From Nocardia wallacei (GTDB lineage: Bacteria; Actinomycetota; Actinomycetes; Mycobacteriales; Mycobacteriaceae), in the NCBI RefSeq assembly GCF_029868745.1, contig NZ_JARWOP010000295.1:1-48995 (forward strand): 48,995 nt of DNA. The letters run 5' to 3'. This document shows positions 22,929 to 30,893 of this stretch, one piece after another (position 1 is the stretch's first letter; every line of letters starts with the position of its first letter). The notes under the pieces are model-generated. The model saw only the letters and a program-made list of their open reading frames with translations, made no database searches and had not been told where the DNA came from. Both the position numbers and the translations under genes were made by a program.

Positions 22929-23180
22929 TTACCTCTTCGTCAATGTCGTCTCAGCGAGTGTGCGAGTGCCCGCGCACACATCTCTCGCCGGCGCCGCGGT
23001 CGTGTCGACTGTCCAGGTGATGAAGTCGCTGTCACCTGACGGGGCGGCGACCTCGCACGCCTGCGGCTGGCGCCACAGGTATCCGGTCCGCCCGCCGACG
23101 CTGATCTGCTCGCGCTGGGCGCGCATCTCCTGCGGGCCCAGCCGGTATCGGTCGATCACCGCCTTTCGAGAGCGGCACAT
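22929..23180 (-). pseudogene. Truncated DUF3558-like gene (C-terminal part)
   Basis: The frame encodes the C-terminal pattern of DUF3558: ISVGGRTGYLWRQPQACEVA, a Ser/Thr-rich strand and ARDVCAGTRTLAETTL, with the paired cysteines. It has no signal peptide, lipobox or first half. An in-frame stop lies 12 bp upstream of its ATG. A second frame just upstream (MSGRLSVATQDVPLSKGGDR) may hold part of the missing section, suggesting a frameshift plus a deletion. It is adjacent to an intact family member, so this looks like a decayed tandem copy. Confidence 0.5.
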
Positions 23181-23271
23181 CCTGCGTCGCTACGCTGAGT
23201 CGTCCCGACATCTGAACTCCGGTGGCGATCGGTAAGGGCGCAGGCGGGCAGTCCGGGGCCTACCGGCGCGC

Positions 23272-24219
23272 TCAGAGCCAGTGGTTGCGGCGGAACGCGA
23301 CGACCAGGCCGATGCAGATCGTCACCATGATCGCCAGTACCAGTGGATATCCCCAGACCTGCCGCAATTCGGGCATGTGGTCGAAGTTCATTCCGTAGAT
23401 GCCCGCGATCATGGTGCGCACGGCGGCGATCGCGACCATCGCGGAGATCTTGCGCATGTCGGTGTTCTGCTGCACCGCGACCTTGCCCAGCGCGGCGCTG
23501 ACCAGAGCGCTCAACGTCTCGTCGAAATCATGGATGCGTTCGGCCACGACCGTGTGGTGGTCGGCGACGTCACGGAAGTAGCGGCGAATCTCCTTGCTCA
23601 GTGGGGCATCCGGTTTGGCCAGGACCTGCAGCGGGACGCCGAGCGGCACGACCGCGCGCCGCATCTCCACCACCTCGCGTTTGAGTTGGTAGATGGGTTC
23701 GATCGCCATCGGGCGGCCGGGCGAGAAGACCGCCTCTTCCATCTGGTCGATGTCGTCTCCGACCGATTGCGCGACGTCGAGATAGGAGTCCACGACGAAG
23801 TCGGCTATCCCGTGCAATACCGCCGCCGGCCCCAGCGCCAGCCGTACGGGGTCGGCCTCGAGTTCCCGGCGCAGTCCCGCCAGACCGGAATGCTCACCGT
23901 GGCGGACCGCGACCAGGAAATCCGGCGCGGCGAACACGAGCATCTCTCCCGTCACCACGATCTCGCTGACAGTGTGCAATTCGTGTTCGACGTAAGCGAC
24001 GGTCCGCATCACCAGGACCAGGGTGTCGTCGTACCTGTCGAGTTTGGGACGCTGCCGGCCCGTGACCGCGTCCTCCACCGCCAGCGGATGCAGCGCGAAA
24101 GTCGCTGCGATATCGGCCATCTGCTCGGGATCGGGATCATGCAACCCCGCCACTGGGCGCCGGTCACGATCGCCGCCGCCAGCGAGGTGACGGTCGGTCG
24201 AGGCACGTTCTCGGTTCAT
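23272..24219 (-). CDS. corA: CorA-family divalent cation transporter
   Basis: This 315-residue protein has the CorA layout: a large N-terminal cytoplasmic domain rich in charged helices, and two C-terminal membrane helices. The signature GMN is intact in AGIYGMNFDHMPELRQVWGY, followed by the second helix and a basic tail (FRRNHWL). CorA forms a pentameric Mg2+ (also Co2+/Ni2+) channel. The ATG overlaps the stop of a 59-residue upstream frame (ATGA), and the start lies inside a repeat also found upstream of kup. Confidence 0.92.
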   Translation of the reverse strand: MNRERASTDRHLAGGGDRDRRPVAGLHDPDPEQMADIAATFALHPLAVEDAVTGRQRPKLDRYDDTLVLVMRTVAYVEHELHTVSEIVVTGEMLVFAAPDFLVAVRHGEHSGLAGLRRELEADPVRLALGPAAVLHGIADFVVDSYLDVAQSVGDDIDQMEEAVFSPGRPMAIEPIYQLKREVVEMRRAVVPLGVPLQVLAKPDAPLSKEIRRYFRDVADHHTVVAERIHDFDETLSALVSAALGKVAVQQNTDMRKISAMVAIAAVRTMIAGIYGMNFDHMPELRQVWGYPLVLAIMVTICIGLVVAFRRNHWL

Positions 24220-24321
24220 GCCGGCCGGTGGCCGCGGAGGTGAGCGGAGCGCTCGAGTGCCTGCGACACAACGGCTTTCGAGCAGAAGCCGATCGGCAGG
24301 GTCACGGTCGTGAGGACGGCG
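24207..24321 (-). ncRNA. Candidate cis-regulatory RNA upstream of corA (copy 2)
   Basis: This is the second copy of the block at 21214-21324. The core 24247-24291 is identical over 45 bases and the flanks are similar (GTCGTGAG on the 5' RNA side, GGCCACCGG and GAGAAC on the 3' side). This copy runs through the corA start codon and overlaps a small coding frame. It has the same hairpin and pseudoknot potential. Complete identity at third-codon positions argues for selection on RNA or DNA, or for a recent duplication. Confidence 0.45.
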
Positions 24322-24395
24322 TTCAGGTGGCAGGTGAGGTGGCGTACGGAGCGATGCGGGAGGAACGCGGTGTCGCCGAAGTGTTGCTCGGCCAT
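24216..24395 (-). CDS. 59-residue small ORF coupled to corA
   Basis: An ATG with a strong ACGAGGAAC ribosome-binding site opens MAEQHFGDTAFLPHRSVRHL and 39 further residues, ending GHRPA. The stop TGA overlaps the corA ATG, a standard coupling arrangement. The middle (LNAVLTTVTLPIGF) is mildly hydrophobic and could be a weak membrane segment. The C-terminal third is encoded by the repeat core. It may be a regulatory leader peptide or a small partner of CorA. No family is recognised. Confidence 0.5.
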   Translation of the reverse strand: MAEQHFGDTAFLPHRSVRHLTCHLNAVLTTVTLPIGFCSKAVVSQALERSAHLRGHRPA

Positions 24396-24453
24396 CGGTG
24401 TTCCTCGTTTCTCCGGCTCGACCACGGCGCTGTTACGGGACGGTGGGTGGTGG

Positions 24454-25215
24454 TCAGGCCATCTTGCGGCGATAGATGGACGTGGCGAACAGGTAGGCGA
24501 CGACGAGGATTCCGGCACACCAGCCCAGGGCGATCCAGATGTCGTTGCCGACCGGCTGTTGCGCGAACAGGTCGCGGAGGGTGTTGACGATGGAGGTCAC
24601 CGGTTGGTGTTCGGCGAATGCGCGCACGGGGCCGGGCATGGAACCGGTCGGCACGAACGCGGAGCTGATGAACGGCAGGAAGATGAGCGGGTAGGAGAAT
24701 CCGCCCGCGCCGTCGACGGTCTTCGCGGTGAGGCCGGGGATGACGGCGAGCCAGGTCAGCGCCAGGGTGAACAGGAACAGGATGCCGGCGACCGCGAGCC
24801 ACGCCGACACGCCGGCGCCGGAGCGGAAGCCCATGAGCAGGCCGACGCCCATGACGACCACGAGCGAGATCAGATTGGCGACCAGTGAGGTCAGCACGTG
24901 TGCCCACAGGATGGACGACCGTGTGATCGGCATGGACTGGAATCGCTCGACAATACCGTTCTTCATATCCAGGAACAGCCGATATGCGGTGTAGGAGATG
25001 CCCGAGGCGATCGTGATGAGCAGAATGCCGGGCAGCAGGTAGGTCACATACGAATCCGACCCGGTGTCGATCGCGCCGCCGAATACATAGACGAACAGCA
25101 GCATCATGGCGACCGGCGTGATCGCGGTCGTGATGATGGTGTCCGGGCTACGCAGGATGTGGCGCAGGGATCGGCCCAGCAGGTAGCCGGTGTCGCCGAG
25201 GAAATGCGTGGTCAT
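24454..25215 (-). CDS. ABC-2 type transporter permease (DrrB-like)
   Basis: This 253-residue membrane protein has six hydrophobic segments and the ABC-2 layout: LRSPDTIITTAITPVAMMLL at the start, YLLPGILLITIASG, a middle loop MKNGIVERFQSMPITR (the usual coupling motif) and AKTVDGAGGFSYPLIFLPFI. It should pair with the ATPase encoded just upstream (ATGA overlap) to export a hydrophobic compound. The operon is headed by a PadR regulator, a setting typical of drug or lipid efflux. Confidence 0.9.
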   Translation of the reverse strand: MTTHFLGDTGYLLGRSLRHILRSPDTIITTAITPVAMMLLFVYVFGGAIDTGSDSYVTYLLPGILLITIASGISYTAYRLFLDMKNGIVERFQSMPITRSSILWAHVLTSLVANLISLVVVMGVGLLMGFRSGAGVSAWLAVAGILFLFTLALTWLAVIPGLTAKTVDGAGGFSYPLIFLPFISSAFVPTGSMPGPVRAFAEHQPVTSIVNTLRDLFAQQPVGNDIWIALGWCAGILVVAYLFATSIYRRKMA

Positions 25216-26021
25216 CGTTGGTCCTTACCGGTCTGTGCCGACGCTGCGATGTCACCGTTGTCGTCCTCGCCGACCAGGGCGAGAAAGACGTCTTCGAGAG
25301 TGGGTTGTTTCTCGACGTATTCGACTTCGGCGGGCGGGAGGAGTTGCTTGAGTTCGGCGAGGGTCCCGTTCACGAGAATCCGCCCCTTGTGCAGGATCGC
25401 GATCCGGTCGGCGAGTTGTTCGGCCTCGTCGAGATACTGCGTCGTGAGCAGTACCGTGGTGCCGCGTGCGGCGAGTGCCTTGACGGTCTGCCACACCTCG
25501 ATGCGCGCCTGGGGGTCGAGCCCCGTGGTGGGCTCATCGAGAAAGATGACCGGCGGATTCCCGATCAGGCTCATGGCGATGTCGAGGCGGCGGCGCATGC
25601 CACCGGAATAGGTCGAGACTCGCCGGGCGGCCGCGTCGGTCAGCGAGAATCGCTCGAGCAGGTCGTCGGCGACCTTGCCGGGGTTCTTCTGGCGCCGTAG
25701 GTGGGCGATGAGCACGAGATTTTCGCGCCCGCTGAGGATTTCGTCGACGGCGGCGAATTGTCCTGTGAGGCTGAAGGACTCGCGTGCGTCGGCCGCCTGT
25801 GTGGCGACGTCGAAGCCATTGACGGCAGCCGTGCCCGCGTCCGCCTTCAGTAGCGTTGACAGTATTCGCACGACCGTGGTTTTGCCCGCTCCGTTCGAGC
25901 CGAGCAAGGCGAAAATGCTGCCCCGCGCGACGTCGAACTCCACGCCCCGCAGGACATGCAGTTCTTTGTAGGACTTCTCCAGACCCTGCACATGAATTGC
26001 CGGAGCTTGCTGTGTCGTCAT
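25212..26021 (-). CDS. ABC transporter ATP-binding protein (DrrA-like)
   Basis: This 269-residue nucleotide-binding subunit has Walker A GSNGAGKTT, the Q-loop region SLTGQFAAVDE, signature YSGGMRRRLDIA, Walker B VIFLDEPTTGLDP and the H-loop LLTTQYLDEAEQLAD. The C-terminal tail (LPPAEVEYVEKQPTLEDVFL) resembles the DrrA extension. It overlaps the permease by 4 bp and follows the DUF1048 gene by 4 bp. Confidence 0.95.
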   Translation of the reverse strand: MTTQQAPAIHVQGLEKSYKELHVLRGVEFDVARGSIFALLGSNGAGKTTVVRILSTLLKADAGTAAVNGFDVATQAADARESFSLTGQFAAVDEILSGRENLVLIAHLRRQKNPGKVADDLLERFSLTDAAARRVSTYSGGMRRRLDIAMSLIGNPPVIFLDEPTTGLDPQARIEVWQTVKALAARGTTVLLTTQYLDEAEQLADRIAILHKGRILVNGTLAELKQLLPPAEVEYVEKQPTLEDVFLALVGEDDNGDIAASAQTGKDQR

Positions 26022-26025
26022 CGAG

Positions 26026-26382
26026 CTACCGTCCCTGTCCGGTGTCTTCGCCGGCGGCGCGCTCGATGGCGTCGATCAGCCGTGTCCGTTCGCGGTTCTT
26101 CCACGAGTCCTCTTGGTAGTTGCGGGCGAACGCTTCGATGAACTCCACCGGATCGTCGCCGACGACATCGCGAACCGGGGTGCGATCCGCCGCGCTCTGC
26201 TCGAACAAATCGATGAGATCCACGAAAATCGCTGTGCCGCCGCCGGGGCCGAGGACCATCAGGTACCGCTCGAACCCGTCCACCGCCGTGCGATAGGCCG
26301 CCGGCAGCTGTTTTTTGCGCGCCTGGTACTGCCGCCACCGCTTCTTGTCGCCGAGGTCGCCGATCACTTTTTCGATGAACAC
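26026..26382 (-). CDS. DUF1048 protein
   Basis: The protein has about 118 residues and starts at GTG 26382 (VFIEKVIGDLGDKKRWRQY), which has an AGGAGG ribosome-binding site overlapping the end of the PadR gene. It is helical and charged, matching DUF1048, a family regularly found between a PadR regulator and an ABC exporter. It has the conserved segments ARKKQLPAAYRTAVDGFERY and VGDDPVEFIEAFARNY. Longer starts would overlap PadR and are unlikely. Its biochemical role is unknown. Confidence 0.82.
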   Translation of the reverse strand: MFIEKVIGDLGDKKRWRQYQARKKQLPAAYRTAVDGFERYLMVLGPGGGTAIFVDLIDLFEQSAADRTPVRDVVGDDPVEFIEAFARNYQEDSWKNRERTRLIDAIERAAGEDTGQGR

Positions 26383-26384
26383 GA

Positions 26385-26717
26385 TTATCTGCCTCCTGTT
26401 TCGTGGAGTTGTTCGAGCCGTTCGGACAGGAAGTGCCACGTCTTCCAGAACTCGTCGAGGTATTGCCGCCCCTGCGCGTTGAGGGAATACACCTTGCGCG
26501 GCGGGCCCTTTTCCGACGGGACCTTCTCCACGTCGACCAGTTCCCTTTTCTCTATCCTGACCAGCAGGGCGTAGATGGTGCCCTCGGCAATGTCGGAGAA
26601 GCCCTGCTCCCGCAGCCACGCCGTGATCTCGTAGCCGTACGCCGACCGCCCCGCCAAGACCGCTAGGACGATGCCCTCGAGCGTGCCCTTGAGCATCTCT
26701 GTCATCTGCTTGCCCAC
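26385..26717 (-). CDS. PadR-family transcriptional regulator
   Basis: This 110-residue winged-helix protein has the PadR signature LKGTLEGIVLAVLAGRSAYG, then GYEITAWLREQ, IAEGTIYALLVRIEKREL and the wing GPPRKVYSLNAQGRQYL. A GTG start with AAGGAGG is used. It leads the operon PadR, DUF1048, ATPase, permease. Such regulators usually repress their own exporter operon until a drug-like ligand binds. Confidence 0.93.
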   Translation of the reverse strand: MGKQMTEMLKGTLEGIVLAVLAGRSAYGYEITAWLREQGFSDIAEGTIYALLVRIEKRELVDVEKVPSEKGPPRKVYSLNAQGRQYLDEFWKTWHFLSERLEQLHETGGR

Positions 26718-26732
26718 GAACCACCTCCTTGC

Positions 26733-26751
26733 TACTCAGCGTCGCTGACTA
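26733..26751. promoter_or_regulatory. Dyad upstream of PadR gene
   Basis: TACTCAGC and GCTGACTA form an inverted repeat with one mismatch and a 3-bp spacer, 15 bp upstream of the PadR start. It also covers the last codons of the upstream GtrA gene. The position suits autorepression by PadR. Confidence 0.45.
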
Positions 26752-27356
26752 CCGGTAGATAGTAACACTGAATAGTGGAGGTGCAAGCCCTCCCGCGGCG
26801 GGGCACTGGGGCAGATCCGAGACGTCTCGGTCTTTCGGAAGACGAAGCCGCGGAGCGCCAGGAAGCGCAGGCCGCCGACCATCGCCATGACGCCGACGAC
26901 CGCCCCCGCCTGTGCGATCTCGCCGAGGCCGGGCGCCCAGAATTCGAGACCGGCCAGCGCCGCCGTGCTGATCAGCAGGCCGATCAGCGCCAACCCGCCG
27001 CCTTCCCACTGTGCGGTGAACCAGCCGACCTGCCCGGCTGCGCGGAAGGTGAGCTGCCGGTGCAATTCGTTCGCGATCACCGTGCTCACGATCGAGCCGG
27101 CGGTATTGGCGACCAGCGTGCCGCTCCCGGACAGGGCAATGAACAGCAGGACATAGGCAATGTTGCCGAAACCGCCGACCAGGGCGAAGCGGATCAATTG
27201 GGCGACAACGTGTTCACTGCCCAGATACCGGCGCACGCGGTCGAGCCATTCCGCGCCCGGCATCGGGTAGCAGTCGGCCCCGAACGTCGCGGCGATGCCA
27301 TCGAGGACCGCCATATCCCCATACGTCTCCCGCGGCCCGGAAGCCGCAATTGCCAT
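26736..27356 (-). CDS. GtrA-family membrane protein
   Basis: From the ATG at 27356 the protein has about 206 residues with four predicted membrane helices and the GtrA pattern LIRFALVGGFGNIAYVLLF, then IVSTVIANELHRQLTFRA. GtrA proteins help flip or transfer polyprenyl-linked sugars for cell-envelope glycans. The start could lie upstream (27428). The last 24 or so residues are polar and coded by DNA that also carries the PadR promoter, so the tail may be read-on. Confidence 0.8.
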   Translation of the reverse strand: MAIAASGPRETYGDMAVLDGIAATFGADCYPMPGAEWLDRVRRYLGSEHVVAQLIRFALVGGFGNIAYVLLFIALSGSGTLVANTAGSIVSTVIANELHRQLTFRAAGQVGWFTAQWEGGGLALIGLLISTAALAGLEFWAPGLGEIAQAGAVVGVMAMVGGLRFLALRGFVFRKTETSRICPSAPPREGLHLHYSVLLSTGSQRR

Positions 27357-27748
27357 GCTGTCCACACGGATACCATCGCCAGCCCTGCTGACACCGGCCT
27401 GACACAGGTCTGACGTACCCACCGGCACGGTGTTCAGCCTGGCGCGGTCCCGGAGAGGTAGCTCCCGGCTGGCCTCTTCGGCGCCGTGACCCTAGTCCTT
27501 TCCGGGTCTCGGACCGCACGTCATGAGCGGTCATGCACACGGCTGCGCGGGGTCGGCATTGAGGGCGAGTAGTGCGATGCGCGCACTGGTCCGGCACAGG
27601 CCCGGGGCGTCGTCTTCCGCCATGCGGGCGGCACGGCATTGCTCGGGCCGAGTCGTTGCTGTCCGGAACTCGTGCAGGCCGGAGGTGTCGGCGTCTAGTG
27701 TGTTCACGACGGCCGCGTGGGAGCGGTGCGGCAGGCGGGGGAGGATCC
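27357..27748. other. Divergent intergenic region
   Basis: About 390 bp between the GtrA gene (-) and a membrane-anchored protein gene (+). It must hold both promoters. I see no gene or strong dyad; frames crossing it are GC-rich noise. Confidence 0.35.
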
Positions 27749-28354
27749 ATGGCGGACTGGCAGAAGATCAGCGGCATCGCTACGGTCGTCGCGATTCCGA
27801 TCTCCATCCTGATCGCGGTCGCACAATGCGGGGCGGGTTCGAACGACCCGACGCCGCCGACCTCGAGCACCACGGCAGGGGCCGGAGGCTCCGGGCATGC
27901 GGTGCCTCCGAGCGCGTCCTCAGGACCATCCGAACAGCCGTGGCCCGGCGACCCGACGGGCGCTTCCTTCCAGACGGGCACCATCTCGATCACCGCGTAC
28001 ACCAATCTCGGTGGTGACTCCTTCAATCTCGACAAGAACAAGACGGAGAACGGTATCGCCGAAGGTTCGGACCTGGTGGCACAGGAGGCCGGCCTCGGCG
28101 CCAACAACGGCACCCAAGTCGCACGCTGGTCCGGTCCCGAGTCGCCGACCTTGCACGACTGCCGCCAACTCCCCGACGTGGAATACGCGAAGACCGAACT
28201 CATCGACGCAGGCAGCTTCGAGACCGCGACACGCTACTGCGTGAGGTCGAGCGAGGGCCGCTTCGGCCGCATCCACACCATTTCCGCGCGAGGCGGAAAC
28301 TTCCCCCAGTTCAACTTCAGCTACGTGCTGTGGAAGAAGCCCGGCGACAAGTAG
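27749..28354 (+). CDS. Membrane-anchored hypothetical protein
   Basis: This 201-residue protein starts MADWQKISGIATVVAIPISI, a single N-terminal membrane anchor, then a Pro/Ser/Thr-rich linker (PTPPTSSTTAGAGGSG) and an extracytoplasmic domain (GTISITAYTNLGGDSFNLDK, RWSGPESPTLHDCRQLPDV, RYCVRSSEGRFGRIHTIS). The ATG has a GGGGGAGG ribosome-binding site. The two Cys could form a disulfide. The domain occurs in actinobacterial secreted proteins, but I cannot name a function. Confidence 0.65.
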   Translation: MADWQKISGIATVVAIPISILIAVAQCGAGSNDPTPPTSSTTAGAGGSGHAVPPSASSGPSEQPWPGDPTGASFQTGTISITAYTNLGGDSFNLDKNKTENGIAEGSDLVAQEAGLGANNGTQVARWSGPESPTLHDCRQLPDVEYAKTELIDAGSFETATRYCVRSSEGRFGRIHTISARGGNFPQFNFSYVLWKKPGDK

Positions 28355-28435
28355 TCGGCAACCCGACTCCGACGCACAACCAATCTTCCACCACATGTTC
28401 GCTGTCGTCCGGCTAGTTTGCGGACCCGTTGTGGT

Positions 28436-29986
28436 TCAGTCGGTTTCGGTAATGACCTTCGGGACGCCTCGGAGTGATACCAGTGCGAATGCCGCGACGC
28501 CGATGATCAGTGCGGTCCCTATCGACAGCGTGACCTGCATGCCGTCGACGAATGCCGCCTGTGCGCCGGCGGCGACTTGTCGGTACAGGTCGTCGGGGAG
28601 TTCGGTCCGCAGCGCGGTGCCGAGGCTGTCGCGGATACCGTTCGCCTCGTCCGCTGAGATCGATTCCGGGACAACGACAGTGGAGCGGTAGATCCCGGTG
28701 AGGATGGTGCCGAGGACCGCGATTCCCAATGCCGCACCCAATTGCGTTGCGGTCTCGGAGATTCCGAACGCGGAGCCCGGGCGGTGGCGGGGCGCCGAGG
28801 CGAGCACGGTGTCGGCGGTGGTGGTGAAGGCGAGGCCCATGCCGAATCCGGACAAGAGTATCGACGCCGCGAGCACGGGGTATTCGGTGTCGACTCCGCT
28901 GGCGAGGGCCAGCAGCGCGGACGATACCGCGGTGATACCGAGTCCGAGCGCCACGGTACCGGCGCGGCCGAGACGGGCGATGAGCGGCGGGGTGAGTACC
29001 GCGCCACCGATCAGCGCGCCCAAGGCCGCGGGCATGGTGGCCAATCCTGCTCGCAGCGGTGACCAGTCGAGAACCATCTGGAAATACTGGGCGAGGATCA
29101 TCGATTGGGCCGCCAGCGCGAGCATCATCACGAAATTGACGGTGATGGAGCCGGTGAAGCCACGCGACCGGAACAGGCGCGGATCGATGAGTGGTGCGAC
29201 CGCCCGGGTCTGCCGGCGCAGGAACAACGCGATGCCCACACATCCCAGCGCTGCCGCGACAATCACGCGCGCTTGCCCGAGCCCGTTGGTGGCCTCCTTC
29301 AACGCGTATACCAATCCGAGGACCCCGGCGACAGACAGTGTGACGCCGATCGGATCCAGCCGGGCGGGGTGCGTATCCCGGACCTCGGGAAGTACGCTCA
29401 GCCCGATGGCGACAATCGTGACGGTTATCGGGACGTTGACGAGAAATATTGCCCGCCAGGAGAATACGTCCAGAATGGTCCCGCTCACGAGTGGTCCGAG
29501 TCCGACCGCCAGCCCACCCGCGGAGCCGAATACGCCGAGGGCCATGGTGCGCTGCCTGGCGTCGGTGAATACGCTGCGAAGCAGACTCAGCGTGGTCGGC
29601 AGCATTGTGGCCGTGGTGACACCGAGCAATACCCGCGCCGCGATCAAGGTCTCCGGCGTCGGCGCGACCGCCGCCAGTATCGACACCGCGCCGTAGCCCG
29701 CCGTGCCGAGCAGCAGCAGGCGTCGGTGACCGATCCGATTGCCTATGCCACCCATGGTGATCAGCAGCCCGGCCAGCACGAATGTCGAGATGTCGGCGAT
29801 CCACAGCAATTGCGTGCCGCTCGCGCCGAGATCGGCGGCGATACCCGGAAGCGCCATACCCAGCGCGGTGAGATCCCAGTTCGGAATCACCGCGAGCAGG
29901 CACGCGACCGTCAAGGTGCCCCACTTCCGCACCGCCGTAACCGTTTTCGCGCTCGCCGTCGGATCGTGAGCGTCGGAACTGGTCAT
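28436..29986 (-). CDS. MFS exporter, DHA2 (EmrB/QacA) family
   Basis: The protein has about 516 residues with 14 predicted helices and the DHA2 motifs: DLTALGMALPGIAADLG in helix 1, GNRIGHRRLLLLG (motif A), RVLLGVTTATMLPTTLSLL (motif B) and GLGPLVSGTILDVFSWRAIF (motif C). It should export hydrophobic compounds or cations by proton antiport. I chose the ATG at 29986; a GTG at 29995 is equally possible. No regulator adjoins it. Confidence 0.92.
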   Translation of the reverse strand: MTSSDAHDPTASAKTVTAVRKWGTLTVACLLAVIPNWDLTALGMALPGIAADLGASGTQLLWIADISTFVLAGLLITMGGIGNRIGHRRLLLLGTAGYGAVSILAAVAPTPETLIAARVLLGVTTATMLPTTLSLLRSVFTDARQRTMALGVFGSAGGLAVGLGPLVSGTILDVFSWRAIFLVNVPITVTIVAIGLSVLPEVRDTHPARLDPIGVTLSVAGVLGLVYALKEATNGLGQARVIVAAALGCVGIALFLRRQTRAVAPLIDPRLFRSRGFTGSITVNFVMMLALAAQSMILAQYFQMVLDWSPLRAGLATMPAALGALIGGAVLTPPLIARLGRAGTVALGLGITAVSSALLALASGVDTEYPVLAASILLSGFGMGLAFTTTADTVLASAPRHRPGSAFGISETATQLGAALGIAVLGTILTGIYRSTVVVPESISADEANGIRDSLGTALRTELPDDLYRQVAAGAQAAFVDGMQVTLSIGTALIIGVAAFALVSLRGVPKVITETD

Positions 29987-30104
29987 CGAATTCACGGCTC
30001 GACGGTAGAAATGCCGAACACGAATCGGCGTCCCACTGCGGTAGGGGCTCGGGTAGCACGGTGGTATCAAATCGGCCGTGCACCCTGGTCGCATGTCCCC
30101 GGCG

Positions 30105-30395
30105 TCAGCGACGGCGCATGAACGCCACCAGGCAGCGTTCCTTGAATCTCGGACTGTCGAGGCTCCGCTCGATCACGCTTACCAGTTCCCACCCCTGGGA
30201 TTCGAGCAATTCGATGCCGTTGAGCAGGTGCACCACCGGCTCGAAGATGACGGAATTGTTGTTGCTCGATGCGCGGGTCTCCACCCGGGGAGGCGAACTC
30301 AGAGCCAGGTTCCGGTGTGGATAGGACCGTAGATCCACGACACCGTTCAGTACGGCGATCACGTCGAAGACAGGTCCAGGTACGGGAGCGTTCAC
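30105..30395 (-). CDS. Small hypothetical protein
   Basis: The protein has 96 residues with a GTG start. The C-terminal half reads like the DUF4177 group (IELLESQGWELVSVIERS, CLVAFMRR), a compact beta-alpha-beta domain in which GWELV is the conserved core. No signal or membrane segment is seen. It lies just after the lipoprotein gene (17 bp gap) on the same strand, so it is probably part of that operon. Confidence 0.6.
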   Translation of the reverse strand: MNAPVPGPVFDVIAVLNGVVDLRSYPHRNLALSSPPRVETRASSNNNSVIFEPVVHLLNGIELLESQGWELVSVIERSLDSPRFKERCLVAFMRRR

Positions 30396-30412
30396 ACCTT
30401 CATCATGCGTCG

Positions 30413-30856
30413 TCAGCCGCCGAAACCGGCCAGCGCCGAGGCCAAGTCGGGCACTTCGAGCACCTTCGTGGCCTGATCGCGTACGTCGGGGCAGGTCTGG
30501 GTGGTGACGTCGTCGATGATCGACTTGTCGCGGATCACTTCGTCGTTGAGCCCTTGGTTGCGGGCGGCCCAGTTCTGGACCGTGCCGTTGAAGCTGACCT
30601 TGCCGAGGACCGTGCCCTGGTCACGCCAGTTGTCGATTTCCGGGGCGATCATGTCGCACAGCTGCCGAGCTGCCTCGGGGGTGACCTTGTCCTCGTCGGT
30701 GCCGGTGGTGGCTGTCGTGCTCGGCATCGTGACCGGAGCGGTGGTGGGCGCCGACGTGTCGGTGTCGTCGTCGCCGCAGGCCGCCAGCATCGCGCTCGCC
30801 GCCATCACCCCGACCACAACGGCCGAACGCATCCGCCTGCTGTGCCGCGTGAACAT
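30413..30856 (-). CDS. Lipoprotein, hypothetical
   Basis: This 147-residue protein has a basic N-terminus (MFTRHSRRMRS), a hydrophobic stretch and lipobox MLAAC, then an Asp/Thr-rich linker (CGDDDTDTSAPTTAP) and a helical domain with two Cys (RQLCDMIAPEIDNW, QTCPDVRDQATKVLEVPDL). It should be lipid-anchored outside the cell. The start has a GGAGG ribosome-binding site. The family is common in Nocardia and Mycobacterium but unnamed to me. Confidence 0.75.
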   Translation of the reverse strand: MFTRHSRRMRSAVVVGVMAASAMLAACGDDDTDTSAPTTAPVTMPSTTATTGTDEDKVTPEAARQLCDMIAPEIDNWRDQGTVLGKVSFNGTVQNWAARNQGLNDEVIRDKSIIDDVTTQTCPDVRDQATKVLEVPDLASALAGFGG

Positions 30857-30893
30857 GTGTCGCCTCCTTCGAACGGGGAACATTACGTCGGCG

